The notes under the pieces: generated by a model | The model's database searches: none | What the model saw: only the letters and a program-made list of their open reading frames with translations | Told to the model about the DNA's origin: nothing | Translations under genes and position numbers: made by a program | Part shown: positions 23,182-33,939 of the stretch, in pieces | Layout: each line of letters begins with the position of its first letter | How positions within the stretch are numbered: position 1 is the first letter of the stretch | Source of the DNA: Protopterus annectens | Lineage: Eukaryota; Chordata; Ceratodontiformes; Protopteridae | Direction of reading: 5' to 3' | Assembly (NCBI RefSeq): GCF_019279795.1 | Contig: NC_056750.1 | Span: 829,674,519-829,738,518 of the forward strand | Length of the DNA stretch: 64,000 nt

Positions 23182-25208
23182 TTAGGTTGGATGGTGGCAA
23201 TTGCATTTCCATTTTGTGGCCAGGTGTTTGGTAAGCTGAGTTTTTAAGTTTTCTAAGTTTGGGATGGTTCTTAGAGAGGGAGGAAGGGAATTCCATTTTT
23301 TGCCTAGAGAGTCAGCGATGAGAAGTTGGCCTGCTGTACTTTTGGGTTTGGAGATAGCAATTAGGTTTTGATGCTCGGATCTGAAAGTTCTATTGGGTGA
23401 GTAATGGGGGAGGATATTAGTTAGCGCTGGACACTTAGTTGGGTGATATACAAGTCTGTGTGCAGTGGTGAGTTGGAGGACGTCTAAGTAGTTTGCGAGT
23501 TCAAGCCACTTAAGGGATCTTAGGGTAAGGCAGTGATGGGTAGAAGGTTTAGATTTGGTAGCAAATTTTGAGATTTTATTATAGCAGTTTTCTAGTTTGG
23601 AGGAAATAGAGGAGGCTAGGTTAGTTAGCAGGGGGGCTCCATATAATAAGGAAGGTAGCAGATAAGTGGTGGCTAGAGTATTCCTAGTAGTATAGGAGAG
23701 AAAGCCATTGTTCCTATACAACATACCTAGCTTTTGGTGGGTTTTCTTAATATTTTGTTGAATATGGATATCGAACTTGAGATGTTCGTCAATAGTAATA
23801 CCAAGTAGTTTAGCAGAAGGAACCACTTCTATAACTGAATTAGTTTGACTTAGCACTTTAAAGGCATTTTTGTTGTAGGAGAATGACTTTGTGGGATGGA
23901 AAAGTAGAATTTTTGATCTGTTTGCATTGAGAGAGAGATTGTTTTGGCACGTCCAATTTTCGGTGGTTGAGAAGGCAGTTTGTGTTTTAGACAGCAATTC
24001 TGAGAGGATAGAGGCAGATCAGACAAAGGTAGAATCATCTGCATACTGAATAATTTGGGGCTCAGGAATGGCAGCATGAAAGTTGTTTATGAAGATATTG
24101 AAAAGCATGGGCCCTAGGATAGATCCCTGTGGTATGGGCCCTAGGATAGATCCCTGTGGCATAGGCCCTAGGATAGATCCCTGTGGTATGGGCCCTAGGA
24201 CAGATCCCTGTGGTATGGGCCCTAGGATAGATCCCTGTGGTATGGGCCCTAGGATAGATCCCTGTGGTATGGGTCCTAGGATAGATCCCTGTGGTATGCC
24301 AGTTGGGGTAGGTAAGAAGGAAGAGGTAGAGTACTTCTATTTGACTGCCTGAGTTCTATCTGATAGGTAACTGGAGAACCAGGATATAGTGTTTGGGGAG
24401 AAATGGAGCTTTGAAAGATGATAAAAAAGGTGTTTGTGTGAAACAGTGTCGAATGCTTTGGACAGATCGAGCAGAACAGTAGAGACTAGATGACCAGAGT
24501 CTTGGGCTAGATTGACTGTTTCTAAGAAAGAGAGTAGAGCAGTTGCAGTACTATGACCTGGGCGGAAATCATGTTGTGTAGGTATAAGAAGATTGTTTTG
24601 GGCCAGGTAAGGCATAAGTTGAATGTGAATGCACTTTTCAAGGATTTTAGAGATTGGAGAGAGCAGAGCGATAGGGTGGAAGTTAGAGATGCTGGTGTTT
24701 TTGCCTCCTTTATGAAGGGGAAGAATATAGGCTGAGCACCAGAGTTTGGGGATGTAAGATTCCTTAATAGATCTGTTGATTATAATACTGATTGGGAGAG
24801 CTAAGGCATCAACACATTTTAGGACGGCAGAGGGAATTAGAGCATTAGAGCATGGTTTAAGTTTGGATAGAAATCTTTTTATGGAGTTAGTAGAGGCAGG
24901 TTTGAAGTTGAACAGGGGGGGGGTATTAGTGGGGTTGGATGAGGAAGAGAGAGGGGCTGGAGGGTTAATGTTGGGGAAGGTCCTGGTCAGGTCATAAATA
25001 GTTTCTAAGAAGAATGAGTTAAAATCAGGGGCTAGATCAAGATCTGATTTGCTTGGGTCAGGACAAGGATTATTTTTGGATCTTGGATTAAGCAGTGAGT
25101 TTATTGATTTCCAGAATTGCTTGGGGTTTTTGTTGTTGTTGGACTGGAGTTTGATGTAGTAGGACTTTTTGTCCTTGGTTATTAGCTGTTTTGCTAGGTT
25201 ACTGCTAG
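23182..25208 (-). pseudogene. LINE A reverse transcriptase (L2/CR1 group)
   Basis: This part would copy LINE RNA into DNA at nicked targets. The minus strand gives NLAKQLITKDKKSYYIKLQ (linker), ILPLHKGGKNTSISNFHPIA, KILEKCIHIQLMPYLAQNNLL, motif A TVLLDLSKAFDTVSH, then motif B as PQGSILGP, which is repeated seven times (24107-24295). The catalytic YADD is at 24034-24045. An in-frame TGA follows at 24019-24021, after which the thumb is open from 23997 to 23182 (GITIDEHLKFDIHIQQNIKK, then NSLPPSLRTIPNLENLKTQL). Other frame changes occur near 24337. The length and order match a complete RT, but the stop, the repeat and the upstream SINE make it inactive. Clade assignment (L2-like) is by motif style only. 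Confidence 0.88.
24107..24295 (-). repeat. Seven in-frame 27-bp repeats of RT motif B
   Basis: Seven consecutive 27-bp units (starts 24107, 24134, 24161, 24188, 24215, 24242, 24269) each encode IPQGSILGP on the minus strand. Units differ by single bases only. A normal LINE has this peptide once, just upstream of the YADD box. The total of 189 bp keeps the reading frame and adds 54 residues. Confidence 0.97.
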
Positions 25209-25230
25209 AATTACTGAGGTTACGGGTATT

Positions 25231-25498
25231 GGGTGGCACAGTGGTGCAGCAGTTAATGCTGTCGCCTCACAGCAAGAGGTTCTCTGCTTCGATTCTTGGC
25301 TGGTGTGCCTTCTGTGTGAAGTTTGCATGTTCTCCCTGCATTCGCGTGGGTTTCCTCCGAGTACTCCGGTTTCCTCCCACATTCTAAAGACATGCTTCTG
25401 TAGCATTTCTCCCCAGGCCTCCGCTGAAAACAGGATCTGTGGAACCTAGTCAGACTTTCCCGGTCAACAAATGTTAAATAAAAATAAATAAATAAATA
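25231..25498 (+). mobile_element. SINE with tRNA-like head and L2-type LINE tail, inside LINE A
   Basis: The head has A-box-like TGGTGCAGCAGTTAATGC and B-box-like GCTTCGATTCTTGG, and the body matches the SINE at 38180. After GACATGCTTCTGTAGC the sequence switches to CCTCCGCTGAAAACAGG ... CCCGGTCAACAAATGTTAAA and a (TAAA)n tail, which matches the 3' end of the LINE B copy (26060-26160, minus strand). It is inserted antisense within the LINE A linker region. A 21-bp direct repeat lies at 25209-25229 and 25769-25789, but only the first touches the SINE. Confidence 0.9.
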
Positions 25499-26059
25499 CA
25501 TTGCTGTTTGTATTGGAGAAGGGTATTGGGAAGTCTATCTTTTTAGTAGAGCTTCCAAAGGTTGTCCCTTTGATGCATAATTTTCTTAGAATCTTTGGAT
25601 AGCCAAGGAGCTGTATTAGTTTTTACCCTCTTGTGTCTAAGAGGGGCAAGGGAGTTTAAATTGTCTAGGAAGACAGAGTTGAAGTGTTCTATAGCATTGT
25701 CAATAGGAAGGGAGTTTAGTATTTGCCAATTCATTTGTTTGAGAATGTTTGAAATGATGTGGGGTTGAAATTACTGAGGTTACGGGTATAAATATATTGG
25801 TGCTGGTGATTGGAAGAGGTCGTTGAGCGATGAATGTAAGCTGGGAAATGGTTGCTGATGGAATCAGGAGTTGTGCCAGAGTTGGTTATTTTATTAGGAT
25901 CAGAGACTAAGATCTAGTCTAAAGTGGAACCAGGGGGATTTACTTTGTTAGGTCGGGTGACTGAGTGAATCATCTGAGAGAAGTTATAGAGGTTGATGGA
26001 TAGGGAGGGAGAGGTGCTATTAATTTTGTTCCAGTCAATATTTACATCTCCTAAAATTT
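25499..26059 (-). pseudogene. LINE A endonuclease C-terminus and linker
   Basis: Minus-strand translation begins ILGDVNIDWNK (the GDxN motif of apurinic-type LINE endonucleases) at about 26055, then ILVSDPNKITNSGTTPDSIS, and NHFPAYIH, where SDH is usual, so one catalytic residue appears changed to Asn. A stop interrupts the STLD-IL segment. A linker follows: ILNSLPIDNAIEHFNSVFL, then APLRHKRVKTNTAPWLSKDS and RDNLWKLY. The enzyme would nick target DNA. LINE B separates this part from the N-terminal part. Confidence 0.8.
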
Positions 26060-27466
26060 TTTATTTTATTTTATTTTATTTTACATTTGTTTACCGGGCT
26101 AGTCCAATTGGATACATGTCCATTTTCAGTGGAGGCCTGAGGAGAAAAGCTCCACTACAATACTACTAACAAGATTAACAATTTTAGCAAAATATTAAAA
26201 ATTCAAGATATTAGATTATACAAGAAATATGCAAAAAAAAAAATACACAGAACTGTAAGCCTATGTTCTGCTACAATACTTCTAAACAGGTAAAAATATA
26301 TAGAAAAAAACATAGAATTGTAACACTCCAACAGGATGTGAAGTCATTTGAATACAGAATAGTGTAGTACTGGAGAATATATGAGTTATGAACATTGTTT
26401 ACTCTAAAAGCAATTTCATTAGAGGTTGAGAAATTAAGATATATGTCATTTAGTAGAGGGAGTATCAGAATCAAGTGTGGTGATGAAAATCTAGTAGTCT
26501 AGATTTATTAAGTAAGAAGGAATGTTAATGAACCAAATAAATGAGAATAAAGGAAATGAAGATTAAGATGATTAGTCAGGCTTATTGATGAAGATGATTA
26601 GTCAGGGTTTTTACACGAGCAGAGCTAGTGGTTGGATAGGAAGAGTTTTAGGTTAGTTTTAAATAGTGGGAGTGATGTTAGGGTTGTGAGGTGTTGAGGG
26701 AGTTGATTCCAAATTTTTCCAACTGAGTTGAAAAATATAGAGTCACCTGCTAAGTTATTAGATAAGGAGGTATGAATCAATACTTTGTTAGAGGAGCGTA
26801 GGTTCCTCAGATTGGTGCAAGGTTTTATGAGGGTAGAGAGCATTGGAGTGTTGTCAGGGTGATAAAGGGCATTGTGTGCAATAGTAAGTTGGTTAAGCTG
26901 AATAAGGTGGGGTAGTTCAAGCCAGCCTAGTTTTTTAGATTATGACAGTGATGAGTCCTATATGGAGAGTTAGTGGCATATCTGGCAATACTATTATATG
27001 CTATTGCTAGTTTGTTCAGATTAAACTTAGAAAGATTAGTAAATACAGGGGAGGCATATAATAGGGTAGAAATTAAGTGGGTTCTAGTTATAGTAGTTCT
27101 GGCTTCAGGAGTTAAGAAGGATTTGATTCTATAGAGAGAGCCAAGTTTTCTATTAGTAGTTTTTATTATAGCGTTAATGTGAGTGTCAAATTTTAGTTGA
27201 TTATCAATTGTAATGCCTAAGAGTTTGGTATTCTGGTCTAGAGAGATAAGGGTACCATTACTAGATATAAGAGTAAAATTAGGGGAGGGAGACAAGTGAG
27301 TAGGTATAAAAAGCAAGAGTTTTGTTTTTTTGGGGTTAAGGAGGAGACAGTGATTTGAGAACCATTGTTCTATTGTCGAGAAGGTTTTCTGTGTGAGGGA
27401 ATGAAGTTCCGACTGTGTTGAGGCTGAGCAAATGATAGTAGTGTCATCTGCATATGTTTCATACTT
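26060..27466 (-). mobile_element. LINE B: 5'-truncated L2-like LINE nested in LINE A
   Basis: The minus strand starts at KYETYADDTTII (YADD at 27443-27454), in the middle of the reverse transcriptase. It continues through the thumb (LLGITIDNQLKFDTHINAII, SLYRIKSFLTPEARTTIT), changes frame near 26930, and ends with NSVGKIWNQLPQHLTTLTSL near 26680. The 3' UTR ends in CCGGTAAACAAATG and (TAAAA)n. The 5-bp repeat AATTT flanks it at 26055-26059 and 27467-27471. Removing it joins the LINE A endonuclease in frame (ASTEI then LGDVNIDW). It is a related but distinct subfamily from LINE A. Confidence 0.9.
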
Positions 27467-27960
27467 AATTTCAGTAGAGGCCCATAGGAGAATATCCTCA
27501 AGGGTAGAGCTATTGTTACCAGGAGAGATATAAAGGGCTATTATGCAGATATTCTTGTGTTTATTCATTTTTAGTAGTCCAGCAGTCAATTTTGTGTTCT
27601 GGAAATGTGGAATTGGAGTTTGGAGGGGTATTAAGGTGAGGAGGTTGGAGTATACTAAGGCAGAACCACCCCCTTTCTTATTTGGTTGGTCATTTCTAAG
27701 AATATTGAATCCTGGGGGTAGGATCACAGCAGCTGAAATATGGGGTTTGAGCCAAGTTTCAGAGATTGCTAAGATGTCTGGTTGGTTGTGGCATAGCCAA
27801 GCTTGAAAATGATGAGCTTTGTTGTTAAGGCTCTGGGCGTTCATGGTAAAGATTTTTAGGGTGTTGTGCGAGGAGGAAGGAGGTAGGTGTTGCAAGTAGG
27901 GGGACTAGGACCAGGGTTGGGGTGGATATCTCCAGCAAGGGCTTGATTGTTGAAGGAAGT
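27467..27960 (-). pseudogene. LINE A endonuclease N-terminus
   Basis: The minus strand reads FTMNAQSLNNKAHHFQAWLC, then QPDILAISETWLKPH, the N-terminal signature of LINE endonucleases (the ETW glutamate binds the metal). GGGSALVYSNLL and LYISPGNNSSTLEDILLWAS follow. The frame runs directly into LINE B at 27466, so the long open frame (27895-26927) is a fusion of LINE A endonuclease with LINE B reverse transcriptase. No ATG starts that frame at 27895; the codon there is TTG. A frameshift separates it from the upstream 2A-like segment. Confidence 0.85.
27907..27933 (-). other. 2A-like peptide coding motif GDIHPNPGP
   Basis: The nine codons 27933-27907 encode GDIHPNPGP, preceded by LKDTSFNNQALA. 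Peptides ending NPGP cause ribosome skipping in 2A sequences, and such motifs are known upstream of the endonuclease in several LINE families. The consensus acidic residue (DxExNPGP) is replaced here by His, so activity is uncertain. Confidence 0.7.
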
Positions 27961-28607
27961 ATCCTTTAGCCATTTGAGTTTAAATAATGTGAGTTTTGGA
28001 AAATCCAGGAGTAGTTTAGGAGTATCTTAATTGTAGAGGAAAAGGTTTTAAGGTGGAATAGGTGAAGTGGGTTGGGCTGTATAAGTGAGGAAGAGATTGA
28101 GTAGAAATGTGAGAAGGATTGTAGGTGAAGGTGGGGTTGTGAGGAGGTTATTTTTGTAGGTAATATTACATAAGCAGTGAAGGAGAACGAGCTGGCGTAG
28201 TAGAGAGGAATTAGGAAGACAAGGAGAAAGCAAGGGGTGTAGAGAGAGAGTGGTGACTTAAGAAATGCATATTGAAAAAAAGGAGAACGGTATAAGAGGA
28301 TAAGGAGAAAGGAGGATGTCTGTGAAGTAGTGAAGGTATAGGAGGAGATAGAAGAGGGCTTTAATTGTTTATGGAGGGAGGAAGAAGTGAAGAGAGTTTA
28401 AGTGAAAAGGTAGTGATTGGGAGTAAAAGGGAGAGAAAATTCATATGTTTGGTGGAGAGGGAGGGGGAAGAGGAAGGAGCTGCTATTGGGTAATTAGGTA
28501 GGAGGGTGGGGTATGTGATGAATAAAGGTAGGACCCCTGGGGTGGGTGGGATATGGGGGTGGGGTAGGGGATCGGAGTAAGCCTGCAGGGCGAACGGAGT
28601 GGGTAGA
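27961..28607 (-). other. LINE A pyrimidine-rich leader, no gene recognised
   Basis: On the minus strand this is rich in C and T runs. It could hold a degraded first ORF, but the frames (for example 28639-28361) have no recognisable domain. I treat it as 5' UTR. Confidence 0.45.
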
Positions 28608-29243
28608 CACAAATGAAGGAAGGAGCTTGAGAGAAACAATTAGTGGAGCAGGTTTATTAAGGTAAGTTTAGTTATGTATAGATAAGTGGGAATGCAGTAG
28701 TAGAGCAGGTTAGAGAATAGCTAGATGATAATTGTAAAAGTGGGATTTAAATCTGAGAGTATGTTAAGAGCAGGGCTTAGAATAGCTGAGTTGAGATGTA
28801 TTAATATTATAAGCCAGAGGGCTAAATAAATAAGGTGTGGGACTGACTGAAATAAGGGTGCCACCTAGTGGGCAGGTTATGTATTACAAGGGAAGTTCTA
28901 TCTGGGAGAAAGGCTGATTAAGGAATTGGGAAGGGAGAAAATACTCAGGAGAAGGGCTTGTGCTAGTGAGAAGAGAAAGTATGCTAGCTACAGGGTAGAG
29001 AGAGGCTATGGCTGCTGGCTGTCCTGGCTGTGAAGCGAGCTTTTAATCACCAAAAGTAAAAAATGTCAAGCATATGCTTTACTGCCAGTTTAGGGAGTAC
29101 ACATACATGTTTACTTCTTTACTGGAAGGGTGCTAGGATAGCAGTCCAGTGGGAGTTCAGGTTATTTTGAAAGGGGTCCGTAGCCAGCAGACAGGTAGAC
29201 TCTAGGTTTTGGATTTGAAATAGGCAGGATGCAGAGCTGGGAA
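28608..29243 (-). repeat. Duplicated leader exon, copy 1 (unspliced context)
   Basis: Closely matches 31096-31868 in the same orientation, apart from a SINE fragment in the latter; by eye the identity is around 95%. On the minus strand it starts TTCCCAGCTCTGCATCC and contains AATAAA at 28658-28653. Immediately upstream is a splice acceptor (29244-29272). The two copies are about 2.6 kb apart. Confidence 0.9.
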
Positions 29244-29272
29244 CTTTTGAAAGAGAAGGAGAAAAAAAGAAG
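29244..29272 (-). promoter_or_regulatory. Putative 3' splice site (polypyrimidine tract + AG)
   Basis: On the minus strand CTTCTTTTTTTCTCC is followed by TTCTCTTTCAAAAG, with the AG at 29245-29244. Similarity with the second copy ends exactly here: that copy has CYP2 coding sequence in place of the tract. Confidence 0.7.
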
Positions 29273-30764
29273 TAAACTTAGTGCAGACAGTTATATTATG
29301 CAGGTATGGCAATAAATTACATTCATTCAGTATTGCTAAAAGCTATAAATGTAGGTTAAAACAAACACTCAATGCACTGCAAGAGAGCCCTTGATAAGTC
29401 TTTAAACATAAGGCTACTAGAAGAATCTTAGAGATATTGTAGAGCCATTGTTCAGATAAAGAGGTATTAATGTAGGCAAATTCTACTGACTATATTGGCT
29501 TTTTATATGCAGGCTGACTAGTAGGCACCTAGGGTACAGTATTTACAGGAGTAATAATATGCACATCCAGCTTTACTAGTGCTGAAACAAAAATGCAACT
29601 TTGACCATGTGTACTATTTCAATACTAATAGTCACATTTACCTTAAGCGGTACACTAAACAAGAACTTCAGGCAGAGTTATGTTCCACATATAGCTTCTT
29701 TCATAACTAATAGGGAGGCTGCTGTCTTGTATTGCCCACATGCAAAATGCTAAATGGAAGCTATGCACTTTCTCAGAGGCTATTCAAAGCTTAGCTGTAT
29801 TAAATAAGTTAGCATTTAGTTCCCCTATAGAATCCTTACAAGCATTATTTCACAGAGGTTGCTTGGCATAAGTGGGATCAGGAATACTGAAAACTGAACT
29901 AGTTCCTATGGGTTATTCTTTTGATTTAAAGTTAAAATAAAGTATGATTAAATGAAGAAGTGGACATAACAGGTCAGTGTTTCTCTTTGTTGAGCTGGAA
30001 GCGTTCATAAAGCATGGTGCTGTAATGAATGAAGGAAAAGATGTGGTACACCTGGCAGCACAGCATTCCTCAATGGGGTGAATGCTAGGAAAGCGTGGTG
30101 CTTTAGATAGCTCCACAGCCTACTTATCTGGAGTAAAATCTAATTACTTAATATTAGACACAGGTCAATAAGAGGAGTAGTACATGTAGCTGTACAGTGT
30201 TTCCCGGTAAAGGGCTAGAATGCTAAGAAAGGCATGGTGCTTAATGGACTCCACAGCCTACCAATCAGGTGTAAAATCTTCACAAAGTAGTTATAGATGC
30301 AGTTTAGACAAAGACCCCTTGAAATAGCTAAAACATATGGGAAATTAAAAATTATTTGCTGAACAGCAACTGTAGCACTGGAAGTTTTACCTTTGTGCAC
30401 TTCGTTGCTTCTAGTAGCTCCACGTGGGTGACGCAAACACAGACCAGCCTTTTTGGTGTTATGAAATCTAGCACATTAAGTCCTGTTATTTAGCAATCAT
30501 GAACAGTATTACAATGATTCAAAGCACATAGAGAACTAGAAAACTTTAGAAAGAAATACACAAAGAATATAACACTTCTAAGCACTTGAACTGAGTCACA
30601 GCTTGGCGAGACTGTAATACTTAATAAACACGCTACCACACTGCAACAGTAGGAATCCAACATTTGTGTAGCTGAAGCAAAAATTAGCATTTAAAACATG
30701 CTTCTATGCTACTACATTGAGAAATCAGCTAAAAAGTACAGGGAAGGTACAATACATCACTTAC
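29273..30764 (-). other. Intron-like part of the LINE A leader
   Basis: No coding potential seen. It lies between a GTAAGT donor (30764-30759) and the acceptor at 29245-29244. It includes an imperfect duplication of about 60 bp (30080-30140 and 30218-30280), both with a GCATGGTGCTT-like core and CTCCACAGCCTAC. Confidence 0.45.
30080..30280 (-). repeat. Imperfect ~138-bp-period duplication
   Basis: GAATGCTAGGAAAGCGTGGT (near 30080) and GAATGCTAAGAAAGGCATGG (near 30218) begin two similar segments, each ending in GTAAAATCT. Confidence 0.75.
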
Positions 30765-30862
30765 AGCAGTCGCAGGCACCAGGAGCAGGAGCGCACAGCA
30801 GCCAGGGGTAATTCCAGGGAAGGAAAAGATGGTGCCTAGAGGAGTCACTAATATTTATAAAA
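30765..30862 (-). promoter_or_regulatory. Putative TATA box, short first exon and splice donor
   Basis: On the minus strand TATTTTATAAATATT lies at about 30863-30849. About 85 nt downstream, CTGCT|GTAAGT gives a good donor (GT at 30764-30763). The next good acceptor is at 29245-29244. This would make a spliced leader for the LINE. It is inferred from motifs only. Confidence 0.4.
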
Positions 30863-31095
30863 TACAGGGGGAGTAGGGGGTGGAAAAGGGGGAGAGTAAC
30901 AGAGAGGGAAGATAAAGAGGGTGGGGAAATAGACCTCCCGCAGTCAGAGGGCTAAAATAAGAAATACGCCAACAGTAAGAGACTGGATAGGGGGGAAGGG
31001 GAAGCACAGAGAAATTGGAGAATAGACACAGAAACCTTGTGGCAAGGAAAGCATGGAGACAAACAGGGAATAAGAATGTCAGAGAAGTATAGAGC

Positions 31096-31868
31096 CAAAC
31101 ACAAAAGAAGGAAGGCGCTTGACAGGAACAATCAGTGGAAGAGGTTTATTAAGGTAAGTTTAGTTATGTATAGATTTTTTATTTTTATTTTTATTTTAAC
31201 ATTTGTTGACCGGGAAAGTCCAACTAGGTTCTACAGATCGTGTTTTCAGTAGAGGCCTGGGGAGGAATGCTCCAGAAGCATGTCTTTAGAAATTGGGAAA
31301 GCTAGATAAGTGGGAATACAGTAGTAGATCAGGTTAGAGAATAGCTAGATGATAATTGTAAAAGTAGGATTTAAAGCTGAGAGTATGTTAAGAGCAGGGC
31401 TTAGAATAACCGAGTTGAGATGTATTAATATTATAAGCCAAAGGGCTAAATAAATAAGGTGTGTGACTGACTGAAATAAGGGTGCTACCTAGTGGACAGG
31501 TTATGCATTACAATGGAAGTTCTATCTGGGAGAAAGGCTGATCAAGGAATTGGGAAGGGAGAAAATACTCAGGAGAAGGGGCTTGTGCTAGTGAGAAGAG
31601 AAAGTATGCTAGCTACAGGGTAGAGAGGGACTATGGCTGCAGGCTGTCCTGGCTGTGAAGCGAGCTTTTAATCACCAAAAGTAAAAAGTGTCAAGCATAT
31701 GCTTTACAGCCAGTTTAAGTAGTATACATACATGTTTACTTCTTTACTGGAAGGGTGCTAGGATAGCAGTCCAGTGGGAATTCAGGTTATTTTGAAAGGG
31801 GTCCGTAGCCGGCAGGCAGGTAGACTCTAGGCTTTGGATTTGAAATAAGCAGGATGCAGAGCTGGGAA
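31096..31868 (-). repeat. Duplicated leader exon, copy 2 (joined to CYP2)
   Basis: Same segment as 28608-29243, with AATAAA at 31150-31145 and a SINE fragment inserted at 31176-31302. Its first base (31868) follows directly on the last base of CYP2 exon 5 (31869), the position where copy 1 has a splice acceptor. Confidence 0.9.
31176..31302 (-). mobile_element. 5'-truncated SINE with L2-type tail
   Basis: The minus strand has AAAGACATGCTTCTGGAGC, then CCTCTACTGAAAACACG, CCCGGTCAACAAATG and an A-rich tail, as in the SINE at 25231-25498. TAGAT flanks it at 31171-31175 and 31303-31307. The sister segment 28608-29243 has an empty site (TATGTATAGATAAGTGGG), which confirms the insertion. Confidence 0.9.
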
Positions 31869-32455
<587 letters not shown>

Positions 32456-32496
32456 CTAAGTAGCCACCATTATGAAAATAATCTCCTGGTCATTCC

Positions 32497-32506
32497 CTTG
32501 TGCCAT
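32497..32506. repeat. Putative target site duplication, copy at LINE A 5' end
   Basis: CTTGTGCCAT, identical to 22428-22437, which touches the LINE A tail. Confidence 0.7.
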
Positions 32507-33854
32507 GACAGACACTGTTGTATGGTCACACAACCGACACAAAAGTCTATTAAGTTGTGGCCCATATGTGTAAAACCCCATTTGTAATATGTAAAACAAG
32601 GAGTGCCACACAAATAACAATGTAGTATTACCACCTCTATCAACATGCAATTCCCAAGAGAGTGGTATACCTATGTAACAGAGAGCATTCTACCCGTGCT
32701 GTGCACTAGTTCCTCTGCACGTGTAACCCATCTGCAGATCAATGACCTGTCAGACGTACAGTTCCATGCAAGGTTTACTGCTGTAATCACCATCCCCCCT
32801 AAGTACATGGACAAATATGCATCATGTTGGAAACAAAATGGTTACATACCTGATGGAGTACAATACTCCTCTGTTGAACAATACTGATATATAGATGTTG
32901 TGGCAATGAGCTGACCATGTAAAGTAAGTGTCATACACAATGTTTTCCCTTAGCTAGCTGTTAGCCTTTTTAATCTGGTTCTCTATTAGGGACGGATTGC
33001 CTCAGAACCAATCTCTGTTTCTAAACTGTGAATTGCAGCCAGCACATCAATTCCATGCAACCACTGAACAAGATATAAGACCTCAATGAACATTACAACC
33101 GCTTTCTATATATTCGATTTGGATAGAGTGGGGGACGAATCCTACATCAAGGCAGACAGGATGTCTGTAGCAGCTACTATTTACATACAAATGTGTGTAC
33201 TACGGGCTGGAGCTGAAGGTGATGCTGCAGGCAATAGGCATATGCAGAAAGTGTGAGCACTTTGCGAGACAATAAGCTGTAAGAGTAAATGTGGGACCTG
33301 TGGCAGCCTTGTTATATAGGCAGAGCCAGATTGAGTGTAACCAACCCACTGGGAAGTAAGGTACGTGTGTCACGTAAGTGTATCCATAAGACAATACAAG
33401 CCAAAATGCTTGGTGTGTCCTACAAAACAGGTATGTCTACATTAACCATGATGTCAGGGAGGTGGACAACTGACACCACATATTACGCCATGGTATTTCC
33501 CTGTTGAGTGTGTGCTGGCAACCCTTGCATCTAGCTCAACCACCATATATGTATGTTACTTGTGCATCTGTGGTTGTCTGTGATATCACCAGCAAAACAT
33601 TGTGGGTTGCAGTGCGCTATTACTGGGACACAATTTTAGTACACAATTCAAAATCCGATGGGAATGCAGCCTACTGCATTACCTGTTGTACTAGGTGTAG
33701 GATGAGACTGGTCCTATCTGTATGCCTTTGCCCTCTGTAATACAGATGCAGACATTCCAACTGTACTGCTTTGGGTGGATAAATAGGTGATGAGACAGGC
33801 ATACATATCACACTTTATAATATTGATGGCCACATACATGTATTTTCATTGGTA
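32507..33854. other. No gene recognised
   Basis: Short frames only. Around 33180-33260 a stretch (AGAEGDAAGNRHMQK) vaguely recalls the Harbinger transposase N-terminus, too weakly to call. Confidence 0.4.
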
Positions 33855-33939
33855 GATGCAGCCGTACTTGAACCCAGGACCATGTGCACCAAAAAGTTAC
33901 TCTTTCAATGCATTTTACAAACTGAGCTACAGAGTCACT
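33855..33939 (-). other. tRNA-like sequence (tRNA pseudogene or SINE head)
   Basis: The minus strand contains TAGCTCAGTTTGTAAAATGC, a good A box, and GGTCCTGGGTTCAAGTAC, a good B box, at tRNA-like spacing. The expected acceptor stem does not pair, and no CCA-ready end is clear. I take it as a tRNA-derived remnant and not a working tRNA gene. Confidence 0.55.

Noticed and set aside
24083..24352. Plus-strand frame encoding MGPRIDPCG repeats
   Set aside because: It is the antisense of the expanded LINE RT motif (PQGSILGP on the minus strand).
32645..32887. 80-residue frame (YVTESILPVLCTSSSARVTH...)
   Set aside because: No recognisable domain and no support from splice sites or neighbours.
33180..33260. 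Possible third Harbinger transposase N-terminus
   Set aside because: Only a short resemblance to the DAEVSAAGAADSRPR region, with no downstream DDE segment.
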